Shown: positions 23,894-34,300 of the stretch, in pieces | Numbering within the stretch: position 1 is the stretch's first letter | Layout: every line of letters starts with the position of its first letter | Origin: Clostridiales bacterium CHKCI006 | GTDB lineage: Bacteria; Bacillota_I; Bacilli_A; Erysipelotrichales; Coprobacillaceae | Reading direction: 5' to 3' | Assembly: GCA_900018345.1 (NCBI GenBank) | Contig: FCNA01000026.1 | Location: 60,317 to 124,316 of the forward strand | Length of the DNA stretch: 64,000 nucleotides | The notes under the pieces: generated by a model | The model's input: the letters and a program-made list of their open reading frames with translations, nothing else | Told to the model about the DNA's origin: nothing | Database searches by the model: none | Program-made: the position numbers and the translations under genes

Positions 23894-25266
23894 GCAGCCT
23901 TGTTGGCTGCTTTTTTACTGAGATGATGCGCGTACTCATTTTCCACGATTGCATAGAAGCGCTCCAATGCCATCTGCAGATCCTCCAGGCGAACTCTGGC
24001 AATGCCGATTCGAAGCGAATGATTGAAATGACTCAGATCATAAAAGCACCGCTCATTGCGGGCAATCCGGATATGGTGCTGCAGCAGTCTTTTTTCCAGA
24101 CGTGAGATTGAAATGCCCGGGTGAAGCAGGACACTGACATAATAACAGTTAAAATCACCGGTCATGCGCGCTAACTGCGGATCCCAGCTCGCAGAAACTT
24201 TTTTAAGCATAGCGTAATAAGGTTTAAAATGCTGGGTGATACTTTCTACCTGTTTATGATAGAGCTGGCTTCTTAAATAAGATTCCAGGGTGGCCTGCGA
24301 GATGAGCGAAGGGTGCTGATAGGAAAAATAATAGGACTGTGCGACCAGCTGCTGATAGATCTTTTGAAATTCCGGATGGATCACGCAGATACCAATACGA
24401 ATATAAGGAATGATCTTAGTGAAGCTAGTGAGATAAATACAATACTTTCCCTGCGCATAGTAGTAGATGGGCAAATATCTTTTGGACTGTGCACAGCTGG
24501 CAAAATAGTCATCTTCAATAATATATACCTGATAACGTACCGCTAATTCCGCGATTTTTTTGCGTGTCTTAGAAGACAAGGTCGTTCCCAGCGGATTATG
24601 AGCGCGGGGAATAGTGTAGAAAAATTTAATGGGATACGTCTGCATGAGGCGTTCCAGGTCTTTCAGGTCGATCCCCAATGCATCGCGTGTAATCGTTAAA
24701 ACAGGCAGTCCCTGTTCCTTTAAAAATTGCACATAATAACTATAGGTCGGTTCTTCAATTAAGATGTACTCCCCCTGGTTGGGAAAAGTGGTCTCACTCA
24801 AAAAAGAGAGCATTTGGGTGATTCCCTGGACCAAGTAGATATCTTCCAGACGAGCATAGATACCGGATTCCACCAAAAAACCTGGCAACAGCTGGCGTAA
24901 GGAGTGAACTCCTTCAATACTCACATCTAAGCTGGATTCAGAATAGTGTTCAATGGCTAAACTCATACAATGCTTGGCATCATAAAGAGAAGTCAGGGAT
25001 ACGGCCGGATTCCCGGTATCCAGGCGAATCTGTTCACTCTCCTGAAAAAAAGGCATGTTGTTGCTGGCAACATAATAACCGCTTTGTGCTTTCACATAAA
25101 TCAAATGAGCCTTCTGAAGCTGGGCATAAGCCTGGATGATCGTTCCTTTACTGCAAGTAAGCTGCTTAGCCAATACCGTTAATGATGGTAAGCGAGAATT
25201 CGGCGGATACTTTCCTTCACGAATGGCTTCTTCAATTTCCTTAGCAATCTCCATGTATTTGGCCAT
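23890..25266 (-). CDS. MocR/GntR-type regulator with aminotransferase domain
   Basis: 458 residues from the ATG at 25266. The N-terminal winged helix of GntR type is YPPNSRLPSLTVLAKQLTCSK (residues 20-40) followed by GTIIQAYAQLQKAHLI. The fold-I aminotransferase domain (about 95-440) contains IPRAHNPLG and SFTKIIPYIRIG, with the PLP-binding Lys in SFTK. MocR proteins sense PLP or amino compounds. About 60 bp after the HAD gene, possibly co-transcribed with it. The last codons are made by the terminator of the convergent gene. Confidence 0.92.
   Translation of the reverse strand: MAKYMEIAKEIEEAIREGKYPPNSRLPSLTVLAKQLTCSKGTIIQAYAQLQKAHLIYVKAQSGYYVASNNMPFFQESEQIRLDTGNPAVSLTSLYDAKHCMSLAIEHYSESSLDVSIEGVHSLRQLLPGFLVESGIYARLEDIYLVQGITQMLSFLSETTFPNQGEYILIEEPTYSYYVQFLKEQGLPVLTITRDALGIDLKDLERLMQTYPIKFFYTIPRAHNPLGTTLSSKTRKKIAELAVRYQVYIIEDDYFASCAQSKRYLPIYYYAQGKYCIYLTSFTKIIPYIRIGICVIHPEFQKIYQQLVAQSYYFSYQHPSLISQATLESYLRSQLYHKQVESITQHFKPYYAMLKKVSASWDPQLARMTGDFNCYYVSVLLHPGISISRLEKRLLQHHIRIARNERCFYDLSHFNHSLRIGIARVRLEDLQMALERFYAIVENEYAHHLSKKAANKAA
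23893..23916 (+). terminator. Terminator embedded in the end of the convergent MocR gene
   Basis: AGCAGCC (23893-23899) pairs with GGCTGCT (23905-23911), followed by a T-run. On the other strand the same bases encode the MocR C-terminus AANKAA. Confidence 0.8.
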
Positions 25267-25327
25267 CCTCTTCAACTCCCCTCTCCATTTTCCCAGGAAA
25301 TGACAAGAAAAGACCGTCCAGGCGGTC

Positions 25328-26170
25328 TTAATCAATCAGTTTTAAGTATTTGAATGCATTATATAACCCATCATCGTTGACATCAGTGGTAATATAATCG
25401 GCAGCGGCCTTGATCTCCGGTCCACCATTTCCCATGGCTACATTATAAGCGCAGCATTCGAACATGGACAAGTCGATCTTCGCATCTCCAAAGGAAATCG
25501 TATCCTTAGGATCTGCACCTAAATAATCTAAGAGCACTTCGATCGCATGGCGTTTTGTGATGCCTGTTGGTCCCAGATCACCAAATAACGCTACTTCCCC
25601 TTTACCACCCCATGTATTGGCGATCAAATGAGGGAATTCAACCTTAGAATCCAAATGATCCTGGTAGCTGCTTAAAATAAAGCTGATCTTATTGACATCA
25701 TCACGATAGAGGTCTTCACCCTTGAGATGAATAAAACTATTGACAAAGCTGTTGGCAGAAAGCTTTGCATCTTCTAAGTTGGCCCCTTTTCCCTGAGCAT
25801 ATTTGATCATTGTCGCAGGTCCCTGTTCTAACATATAGTCATTACAGTACATTCCACTGTTCGCTTCTAAGTAAAAACCTAGATGACGTTCATTACACCA
25901 GTCCACAATATGTTTGACATCCTCTTTGGACAATCCCTGATGCATCACGACATGACCATGGTCTTCAACGTAAGCCCCATTGCCGCCGATCATACCATCT
26001 AATTCACATAATTCGCGCTGGGCAATCTCAGCTTTAGAACAACCCGTACAAATATAAACCTTATGACCGTTGGCACGTGCCTGATCAACAGCTTTACCTG
26101 CCGATACCGGCATTTTTGCTTCATAATCGATCAGTGTGCCATCGACATCTAAAAATACAATCTTGCTCAC
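25328..26170 (-). CDS. HAD-superfamily (Cof-type) phosphatase
   Basis: 280 residues from the GTG at 26170, 8 nt after AGGAGG. Motif I is FLDVDGTLID (nucleophile D8, acid D10), motif II lies in VYICTGCSK (Thr instead of the usual Ser region), and motif IV is ISFGDAKIDLSMF. The large type-IIB cap (about 80-200) is that of Cof/YbiV-type sugar-phosphate or cofactor phosphatases. Cytoplasmic. Upstream lies its own promoter, divergent from the GH4 gene, which hints at sugar-phosphate turnover. Confidence 0.9.
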   Translation of the reverse strand: MSKIVFLDVDGTLIDYEAKMPVSAGKAVDQARANGHKVYICTGCSKAEIAQRELCELDGMIGGNGAYVEDHGHVVMHQGLSKEDVKHIVDWCNERHLGFYLEANSGMYCNDYMLEQGPATMIKYAQGKGANLEDAKLSANSFVNSFIHLKGEDLYRDDVNKISFILSSYQDHLDSKVEFPHLIANTWGGKGEVALFGDLGPTGITKRHAIEVLLDYLGADPKDTISFGDAKIDLSMFECCAYNVAMGNGGPEIKAAADYITTDVNDDGLYNAFKYLKLID

Positions 26171-26204
26171 TTTTTTGTCCTCCTGTTTCAATTCCTTTGT
26201 GCTC

Positions 26205-26234
26205 ATTATACCATAGGGCTCAGTCATTGCGCAA
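26205..26234 (-). promoter_or_regulatory. Promoter of the HAD gene
   Basis: Minus strand TTGCGC (26234-26229), 18-nt spacer, TATAAT (26210-26205); the AGGAGG site and GTG start follow. On the plus strand, TATAAT at 26371-26376 serves the divergent GH4 gene. Confidence 0.5.
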
Positions 26235-26406
26235 GAATAAACGTAAGCCCTTACGAATTGGAGCACTGTTAAACGAACACATCCCTTCGCAATCGGCGGA
26301 AGGTGCCAAGCAAAGAGACTGTACTAGTACAATCCCTGAATCCGAGTGATTTTTTAGGGTTGTCATCGGGTATAATAAAGCTGTCAAAAGAAAGAGGTGC
26401 AAATCA

Positions 26407-27735
26407 ATGAAGCAAAATGGTGTAAAAATTGTAACAATCGGCGGTGGATCTTCTTACACGCCTGAATTAGTTGAAGGATTTATCAAACGATATGACACAT
26501 TACCTGTATCTGAACTTTGGTTAGTTGATATCGAAGAAGGACGCGAAAAACTGGAAACAGTTGGGGCTTTAGCTCAGCGTATGGTGAAAAAAGCCGGATT
26601 ACCAATGAAGGTCATCTTAAGCTATGATCGTCGTGAAGCATTGAAAGATGCGGATTTCGTGACAACGCAAATGCGGATCGGCCGTCTGCCTGCGCGTATT
26701 CTTGACGAAAGAATTCCTTTAAGTCATGGCATGATCGGTCAGGAAACCAATGGTGCCGGCGGTATGTTCAAAGCTTTCCGTACGATTCCTGTCATTTTAG
26801 ATATTGTCAAGGATACTCAGGAATTATGTCCTAATGCCTGGATGATCAACTTCACCAATCCTGCCGGTATGGTCACTGAAGCAATCTATCGCCATACCAA
26901 TTTCAAAAAAGCCATCGGCTTATGTAATGTTCCTGTCAACATGGTTGCCGGCTTTGCCAATATGCTTGGTGCCGAAGAAAAAGATGTGACCATGGAAATT
27001 CAGGGAGTGAATCACTTTATCTTCGCCACGGACGTCTATGTAAAGGGACAGTCTCGTTTTAAAGAATTATTAAATCTCTATGCTAATCTGAAAGAAGAAG
27101 ACACCATTCAGATGAAAAACTTTGTTTCCCTACCGTACTCCCCAGCATTCATTCAAGGGTTACAGGCGATTCCTTGCCCTTACCACAATTATTACTTCTT
27201 CACAAAGGAGCAATTAGCTGAGGAATTAGAACAGTTTAAAACGGGAACCGTGCGTGGCGAAGTCGTCAGCAAAACTGAGAAGGAACTCTTCGAACTTTAC
27301 AGCCATGAAGAACTGGCTGAAAAACCTGCGCAGCTCGCAATGCGTGGGGGTGCGAAGTATTCCGATGCGGCTTGCAATCTCATTCAGTCCATTTATAATA
27401 ACACGGGAGATATTCAATATGTGGATGTGCGCAATAATGGAGCCATTGCCGATTTGCCATTAGACAGCGCCGTTGAAGTTGCTTGCCGCATTACCGCTGA
27501 TGGTCCAAAACCAATCGCAACCGGCGAATTGAAATTACCAATCAGTGGGTATGTACACATGATGAAAACATTTGAACGCATGGTGATCGAAGCTGCCGTC
27601 AGCGGTGATCGTGACTTGGCCGTTGCAGCCTTGAACTTGAATCCGCTTTGTCCAAGCGATGAGCTCGCTAACATCGTGGTAGATGAACTTTTAGAAGCTC
27701 ATAAAGATTATCTGCCTCAGTTCTTCAACAAATAA
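26407..27735 (+). CDS. licH: GH4 family 6-phospho-beta-glucosidase
   Basis: 442 residues, typical length for glycoside hydrolase family 4. The NAD-binding loop IGGGSSYTPE is at 11-20. The metal site is formed by C173 (GLCNVP) and H203 (GVNHF). NFTNPAG and a Tyr in SYDRRE-type loops are also seen. GH4 enzymes use NAD+ and Mn2+ in an oxidation-elimination mechanism and act on phosphorylated disaccharides delivered by the PTS. The closest match by pattern is the cellobiose-6-phosphate hydrolases (CelF/LicH). It could serve the cellobiose-type PTS at 41-44 kb. The start follows GAAAGAGG. Confidence 0.93.
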   Translation: MKQNGVKIVTIGGGSSYTPELVEGFIKRYDTLPVSELWLVDIEEGREKLETVGALAQRMVKKAGLPMKVILSYDRREALKDADFVTTQMRIGRLPARILDERIPLSHGMIGQETNGAGGMFKAFRTIPVILDIVKDTQELCPNAWMINFTNPAGMVTEAIYRHTNFKKAIGLCNVPVNMVAGFANMLGAEEKDVTMEIQGVNHFIFATDVYVKGQSRFKELLNLYANLKEEDTIQMKNFVSLPYSPAFIQGLQAIPCPYHNYYFFTKEQLAEELEQFKTGTVRGEVVSKTEKELFELYSHEELAEKPAQLAMRGGAKYSDAACNLIQSIYNNTGDIQYVDVRNNGAIADLPLDSAVEVACRITADGPKPIATGELKLPISGYVHMMKTFERMVIEAAVSGDRDLAVAALNLNPLCPSDELANIVVDELLEAHKDYLPQFFNK

Positions 27736-27743
27736 GAAACCTG

Positions 27744-27778
27744 AAAACACATAGAACCCACTGTTCTATGTGTTTTTT
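27744..27778 (+). terminator. Terminator of the GH4 gene
   Basis: AAAACACATAGAAC pairs with GTTCTATGTGTTTT around a 5-nt loop, ending in a T-run. Confidence 0.85.
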
Positions 27779-27805
27779 GATGCCGATAAACCGCTTTTTC
27801 TTGAA

Positions 27806-27834
27806 TTGTCAGCCCTGTCAAATCATGATAGAAT
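27806..27834 (+). promoter_or_regulatory. Promoter of the CHAT-like surface protein
   Basis: TTGTCA (27806-27811), exactly 17 nt, TAGAAT (27829-27834), 25 bp before the ATG at 27860. Confidence 0.7.
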
Positions 27835-27859
27835 ATATCTAACAAGGCAGGTGAATACA

Positions 27860-30832
27860 ATGAAACATCACGCATTAAAAAATATTCTTCATGGCCTGAC
27901 GACTTTCTGTGTCTTTGCGATGGTTTCCTTTCTTCTTTTTCTGCTCTTTGACCAATCCGCCAATCTGAATGTCTCAGTCACTACCAGTAAAACGGGTTAT
28001 CAGTCAACGGAAGCCATCGGGCTCGCGCTGGAGCTCGAAAATACCCATGCTTCCCAGATCCAAAACATCGTTTTAGAAAACCAGCTTCCCGAAGGTTATC
28101 AGGTCAGTACCACTTCACAGAACCAAACCCGATTAGAAAAACTCGACCCGGAAGAGCGGACAGCGCTCAGCTCGGTCTTTGTCACGGATACGACCATCCG
28201 CCAATTATCGGATACGCTGGTCGATGAACAGCCGCTTCCAGAAACCGAGATTCACTATCAGGACATGCGTTTTCCAGTCATGCTGCTAACAGCCGGCTGT
28301 CTTATTTTGTGTCTAGGCTTATGGATCCTGAATCATAAAAAAACGCTGCGCTTCTTACCGCTCGCCTATGTCCTCATTGGCCTTGTCGGTGTGCTGCTCC
28401 CGCCTATTTTACTGATGCAGGAACAAAATAAGGTCATCGAAATCAGGACTCACATTACCATTGACGATCAACCGATCACCTTAGTCAGCACGATCCATTA
28501 CACTCAAAACGAAACGGTGCAGTCATCACCATTAGAAAATCTTGAGGCAAGCGAAGACAATTTTGTAGTCGGTTTAAGCGACCAGACCCTCTTTACCGTC
28601 GCGTATCACGCAGATGTCTCCGCCTCAACGCCTGCTACCTCCATTACGCTTAACCACCTTAGCGATGGGGCCATCAGCGAAATGTACGATGATGGCACCC
28701 ATGGGGATGTCACCAGTCAGGATGGCATCTACAGCTATTTGATGGATGTCGATACGAGCACAGCCTCAACCAGCCAGTATTATGCCATGGCCGATGGACA
28801 TATGAGCAATACCCAGACTTTACGCGTATTTGCTCAGCCGGATGAACAGGATAAGCAATTGGTAGAACAGGTCAATGCCCGGATGGATGAGATCCAGGCC
28901 AACTACGAAGACGACTTTGGCTATATGATTGCCGATGACGTCGATCACGCCCTCGATGAGATGACGCAATACGCCCGTCAGCTTTATGCCAACGGTACCT
29001 TGCTGTCTTATGAAAGAAATGAAGATAATCTGCTGGTGCAAATGAATAATGGGATGACGCTGATCTATGTCCCAAGTCAGCGCAATATCGATGCTTATGA
29101 CGAAAACACCTCTGTATCCGTCCTCAGTTTACAGCCATGCTTATCCATGTATGGCGATTTTACGGATAACTATATTCCGCTGCCTGAAGGGGTCAATAAC
29201 GGCATGGAGCTCCCGGATGATAGTGCCCAAACCTTAGACGATACGTTTAGTCACTTCTCTAACACCGAATACAATAACGAGGCCGTTGATCTGGAACTGA
29301 TTCAGTCCTTCCAGGCCAATCAGGTCATCATCTGGCACGGCCATGGCGATTACAGTCAATCTAAACACTCGATCTTACTGACCGGAGATGAATTCGATTA
29401 CTGGGCCTGGTTGTTCGATCTCAACTATTTCATTGATAATGTACGCAGCCTCACGTTGAATTATAATGGCCGGGTAGGGATCAGTTCCAAGTATATCGAC
29501 AAATATGTCGATAATATGGATCATAGTTTCCTTTATCTGGCAGCTTGTTCGAGCGGCCGGGACGATGTGTTAGCCCAAGCGTTCCTCGATAAAGGCGCAG
29601 ATGCGGTTGTCGCTAATTCAACCACGATCTATACTCTTTATAACCTGATGATGCAGCAGGCAACGCTGACCAAAATGACGGAATTAAATCCTGCCACCCT
29701 GAATTACTATACGCTTGGCGAAGCATTAGAGGAGGCTAAAGCCTTATATGGTGAAGATGATGGCCAATATGGCACCAAACCTGAAGGGGCTGCCCGACCA
29801 TTGATCTTCGGTGGAGAAACAGCCAACCAATTCCGCCTGGCTGAAGTCGATAAAGGCACCCTTTCCGGTAAAATTTGTCAGGCTTCAGATCGCATGACAC
29901 CTGTTGCCAATGCGACGATTCAAATATACTATGGAGATACGCTCTACCAGACTTTGAATGCTGACTCTGCCGGAGAGTATTCCGTTGAACTCAGCGAAGC
30001 GAATTATCGCATTGTCATCAGTGCAGAAGGCTATCTCAATTTTGAAGCTTATGCCACTGTCACAGCTGATGAAAATACATATATGGAAACCTTCTTATTG
30101 ATCCAAAACTCCGATGCGACTTCAGGCACCGCTGCCGGTCAAATTACCAATGCCTTTACCGGTGAGGGACTGGAAGGTGTCACCCTGGAAGTCCGCCAAC
30201 ATTGGAATAACACGAGCCAGGGCGATGTGGTATCGACAATCACAACGAGCACAACGGGTGAATATGCCGTTCATCTCCCTTTAGGAAACTACACCGTCTT
30301 AGCGAAAAAAGAGGGGTTCATTGAATCCCACATCAACATCATTGTCCAGGAAGGAACCACTGCGCAACAAAACGGGGCAATTACGCCAATCATTTCCGGA
30401 GACGACTTCAGGATCATCCTGACCTGGTCCACGAATCCGCGCGACTTAGATTCGCATGTGCAAGGAACCACTGCAGCGAATCAGACTTTCCACACCTTCT
30501 ACTCTGATAAATCTGCTTCCTTTGACGGTATCGAGGTCTGCAATCTGGACGTCGATGATACAACGAGTTACGGCCCGGAAACCATCACCCTCAAAGCCGA
30601 TGGCAACTCTCCATATTATTACTACATTCATCGCTATGCCGGCAGCGGCAGCCTGGCGACCTCTGAAGCGCAGGTACGGATCTATCAGGGAAGTGCGCTG
30701 ATCGGAACCTTCAATGTCCCTAGTGATGGCGATACGAATCTGGATTACTGGAATGTCTTTGCCATCAAGAACGGCGAATTGATCGTGATGAATACCTTAA
30801 GTGCCACCCCTAATGTCGAATATGCATCTTAG
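27860..30832 (+). CDS. Membrane-anchored protein with caspase/CHAT-like peptidase, carboxypeptidase-like repeats and YfaP-like domain
   Basis: 990 residues from the ATG at 27860, behind AGGCAGGTG. Membrane helices lie at about 9-31, 138-158 and 166-187. The C-terminal 800 residues are probably external. A peptidase-like region (about 470-640) has IIWHGHGDYS (H493/H495) and, about 70 residues on, YLAACSSG (C563) followed by FLDKGADAVVANSTT. This is the His/Cys spacing and context of clan CD (caspase, gingipain, CHAT) peptidases. Two carboxypeptidase-regulatory-like beta domains follow (about 670-850), then a DUF2135/YfaP-like domain (LTWSTNPRDLDSHVQG). Substrate unknown. Confidence 0.8.
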   Translation: MKHHALKNILHGLTTFCVFAMVSFLLFLLFDQSANLNVSVTTSKTGYQSTEAIGLALELENTHASQIQNIVLENQLPEGYQVSTTSQNQTRLEKLDPEERTALSSVFVTDTTIRQLSDTLVDEQPLPETEIHYQDMRFPVMLLTAGCLILCLGLWILNHKKTLRFLPLAYVLIGLVGVLLPPILLMQEQNKVIEIRTHITIDDQPITLVSTIHYTQNETVQSSPLENLEASEDNFVVGLSDQTLFTVAYHADVSASTPATSITLNHLSDGAISEMYDDGTHGDVTSQDGIYSYLMDVDTSTASTSQYYAMADGHMSNTQTLRVFAQPDEQDKQLVEQVNARMDEIQANYEDDFGYMIADDVDHALDEMTQYARQLYANGTLLSYERNEDNLLVQMNNGMTLIYVPSQRNIDAYDENTSVSVLSLQPCLSMYGDFTDNYIPLPEGVNNGMELPDDSAQTLDDTFSHFSNTEYNNEAVDLELIQSFQANQVIIWHGHGDYSQSKHSILLTGDEFDYWAWLFDLNYFIDNVRSLTLNYNGRVGISSKYIDKYVDNMDHSFLYLAACSSGRDDVLAQAFLDKGADAVVANSTTIYTLYNLMMQQATLTKMTELNPATLNYYTLGEALEEAKALYGEDDGQYGTKPEGAARPLIFGGETANQFRLAEVDKGTLSGKICQASDRMTPVANATIQIYYGDTLYQTLNADSAGEYSVELSEANYRIVISAEGYLNFEAYATVTADENTYMETFLLIQNSDATSGTAAGQITNAFTGEGLEGVTLEVRQHWNNTSQGDVVSTITTSTTGEYAVHLPLGNYTVLAKKEGFIESHINIIVQEGTTAQQNGAITPIISGDDFRIILTWSTNPRDLDSHVQGTTAANQTFHTFYSDKSASFDGIEVCNLDVDDTTSYGPETITLKADGNSPYYYYIHRYAGSGSLATSEAQVRIYQGSALIGTFNVPSDGDTNLDYWNVFAIKNGELIVMNTLSATPNVEYAS

Positions 30833-30860
30833 TGATGTAAAGCTTGATTCATGAATCAAG

Positions 30861-30885
30861 TGCCACCGGTCTAACCGGTGGCTTT
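30861..30885 (+). terminator. Terminator of the CHAT-like gene
   Basis: GCCACCGGT pairs with ACCGGTGGC around a 3-nt loop, then TTTTC. A second small palindrome, CTTGATTCATGAATCAAG, precedes it. Confidence 0.8.
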
Positions 30886-30973
30886 TCATTTACAGGCATC
30901 TTCCAGCGATGCGTTCATGCTCTGCGGCAGCACTCAGTAAGGCTTACTCAAAAGGCTTCTCGAATTTGCATCC

Positions 30974-31074
30974 CTATGACTCAGTTGCTTCCTCTTCTTT
31001 CAATTGTTTAGATATAGATGCTTGTATTTTTTTACCTACGCTTCTTGTTTCATAGAATACTATCTTTATGTTTT
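30974..31074 (-). pseudogene. Possible remnant of a coding 3' end
   Basis: In the otherwise empty gap 30886-31389 the minus strand has about 33 sense codons ending at a TAG at 30976-30974, with a coding-like composition (VGKKIQASISKQLKEEE). A stop lies just upstream and there is no start or ribosome site. It may be the tail of a deleted gene. Apart from this and the hairpin at 31082-31115 I see nothing in the gap. Confidence 0.25.
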
Positions 31075-31081
31075 GATACTA

Positions 31082-31115
31082 AAAAATCGTCACCTGACAT
31101 CAAGTGACGATTTTT
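31082..31115. terminator. Orphan bidirectional terminator hairpin
   Basis: AAAAATCGTCAC and GTGACGATTTTT form a perfect 12-bp stem with a 10-nt loop and T-runs on both strands. It is about 270 bp from the end of the gene at 31390 and about 200 bp from the previous terminator, so it serves no intact gene. Confidence 0.65.
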
Positions 31116-31389
31116 ATTCTAGTATTCTGTTGTCAGTGGATGAGCCTTATTCTGTCCTGCTCAACCGCTAGCAGTATGCATGATCAAGTGACACAATGGA
31201 ACATGCCCATCTTTATATTACTTTACATAAAGCAGGCAAGATACTCCCCATTTACCCGCTAGATTGATAAATCCGGGTCCAATAGATTAAACATTTTTAA
31301 TTGACGAGTGTCATGTACATCTTATTTTAGTTGTCATGATTTTGATCATTGCGACGATCATAGACCTGTTTTTATTGTCGTTATGTTAT

Positions 31390-34300
31390 TTACCACTCTT
31401 GGCGATGGCGCTGCCAGTATAACATACTGAAGCTTATTCCTGCAATGACCATTAAAGCGAGCCAAAGCATGTCGTTCGTATCGTCACTTGTCTGTACTGT
31501 CTGTTCTTCTGTTTGGTTCTCTGCACTACTCTCCTGCCTGGTTTCAATGGTTCCGACAATCGTAGGTAATTGATGAGGTAAGAGATAATTATGTGCTTTT
31601 TCCCCAGTCAATTGAACTGGATTTGTTGGATCTGCCCAATCAAGCGTCACAGTCACCGTTCCCGGTTGAACTACAACATAGCGGCCAACCAACTGATCTG
31701 CCAAACATATAAAGGTTACATCTGCCTGATCCTTTTCTAAAATACCTGATACTTTTAATTGGCCACTCAGGGTTGCCATATTCTGCGTGATCTGATCCTC
31801 TTGATCAACAGCTTGCAGTTCAGATACATCCCAATACAATGGTGCTTTAGCGATATTGACCATATAAGAAGCACTACTTGAAGCATATTGACTATTTTCT
31901 TCCGTCGTCGCCGTAATCATCGTCGTACCACTGCTGTGAATCGTCACCTGACCATCATCATCTACGGTTGCCACCTCTGGATTACGACTCCTGTAAGTGA
32001 CTCTCGTCCCTTCAGCAACACCTTGTAAGTCATTCACAAAATCCTCATCTCCATATGTACGCGAGATAGTCGATTCATTAAACTGCAATGGTTGAATGGC
32101 TTTGTCACTGACCGTAATCTTCACCTGGATATCAAAAGGTCCATAGTTTGTTGTCTTTGATACATGAATGATCAGATTAGCACTTTGGCCAATATGACTT
32201 TCATCATTGAGAGAATATACTAATTCTTTTCCGTCCATCTGTGGAACTGTTTGAAGAATGCCTGATGGATCATCTACTTCTATGCCACTAATTGCATAAC
32301 CTTCCGGCAAATAGGCAGATAAATCCAACACGGCATCTGAACCATAAGTCATCACAGTTGATACAGATGTTTGCCCTTGATAAGCCACTTTCGCTATTTC
32401 AAAGGTCGTTGTTATTGGTGTTAGCCAAGTATAGTTGCTGCCCTCTCTTGGTTCAATGATCACTATGGCTGTACCTGCGTTGATATTATTTTGATAAGCA
32501 ACCTCGTAATCCAAAGCAGATAAAACAACATTTTCGGTCTCGACGCTGATCACTGGTACAATGGCACTACCGGTATAAGCATAACTTCCCACAACTGTCA
32601 TCTTAGGTTCTATCGTCTGCGGTGTAATGGAACATGGTGCCTGTAAGGAAGTCGTCGATAAGACATAGTTCTCACTATCCTCACCTTTTAAAGACAGACG
32701 AATCCAGAAAGTATCCTGACCACCTACATTTGGATCTGTATAACTAGAAGGCAGAACTTCTACATGAACATCATCATCTGGTAAAATGCTACTGATATCC
32801 AGTTCACCAGTAATCTCGCCTGTTGCCAGCGTTCCGTCATAGATCTTAGACATCTGATAGCTTCCTGCGCTGACTTTAACTTGGAGTGGCACAATCGTCA
32901 GTTGTCCTTCAAAAACGATCACATCCTGATATTCTTTCCCATTAATGGTTCCACTATAAAGAACCTGGTAATTCTGAATTCCGGCATTAGGTTGACCGCT
33001 GACATTCAAACGATAACTTGGATGATCATCGCTATTCGATCCAGCCCGGGCTTCAATGTCTCCAATCGTTATTAAATCTTCCCAGCTATCTCCATAAGTC
33101 GGGTCATCCTTAAAGAGAAGCGCATTTTCCGGTGTTGCTGCTTTATCATTCACAAAGAATTCAACATCTTTGATGACAAAAATCATTCGACCCTGCTTCT
33201 TCCCAGTATAATTGCCATTCTCATCTGGAATAAACGTATATTGGATCGTGACTTGTGATGCTTTTGGCAGTCCCGCTAAAACGGATTGCATTTGTTCGTA
33301 AGTATAGGACTGATTGTTATAAAGGTAGCTTAATGAACCCGTAACCATTTCATCATTGATACCCACAAAGATTGGTTCAACAAATTGGCCCACCTCATAG
33401 ACAACGGTCTGATACTCGTTAGACTGAATCGTATAATCCGTTGGATTGATTGTCAACTTCGCATCCGTCACTATTTGAATATCATAGTAAAGATGAGACA
33501 ATGTTCCAAGTTGGATCAAATACGTACCCGCATTTTCTCCAGGTTCACGGCCTAACTGTCCTTGCAGGCGATCGCCATTAACCAATGGTGTGGTCGAATC
33601 AATGGTATAATGAAATACTGGATCCTCCTCACCATACGCTTTACTCACATCCCCGACATTAATTTTAATCGTCCGCTTACTAATCAGTTGTGTCTGTGTC
33701 ATTAACCTTCCTTCATACATGTCAGCTGTCACGAAAACCGTGATCGTCTGTCCAATGTCATCACCCACTAAGGTATATGTATTAGAAGAACCGCTTTGAA
33801 CGATATCATCATTACGCTTAAAGATATAATGGAAGCCTTCTTGAACCTGAGAGTCTTGAACATTTGCCATCAATGTTTCACCATATTGCATGACTCCCTC
33901 AAGACCAACGGTTCCTTGCAGCTTGGCTGTAACAACATCCACATTGCTTAATACACGTCCACTGGTATAATAATCAGATTCCTTCGCTCTCACCTGTAGA
34001 CTATGCGCAGCATAGCTGTACGCGCCTAGATCAATGGTACCTGTCACTTGATCTCCATTCGTTTCTAGCTGACTATCCATCACAGTCGTCCAGGTTTTCC
34101 CGGCATCTAAACTGTACTCGTAAGTCACGCCAGTGACTCCCGTAAAGATCAGTGATGCATTTTCGATTTTCAGGCTCATTACATCATTCTCATCTGGACA
34201 AGGTGCCTTATCGACTTTATCTCCGCCATTTTGTTGGGAAGAGATGGATAGAACCATCGGATCTGTTAACTCATCTGCCATCACACGTAAGCTCAATTGA

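Noticed and set aside
26171..26406. Possible riboswitch or T-box between the HAD and GH4 genes
   Set aside because: Some local pairing and a GTACTAGTAC palindrome exist, but no conserved T-box or riboswitch core was found, and neither gene fits such control.
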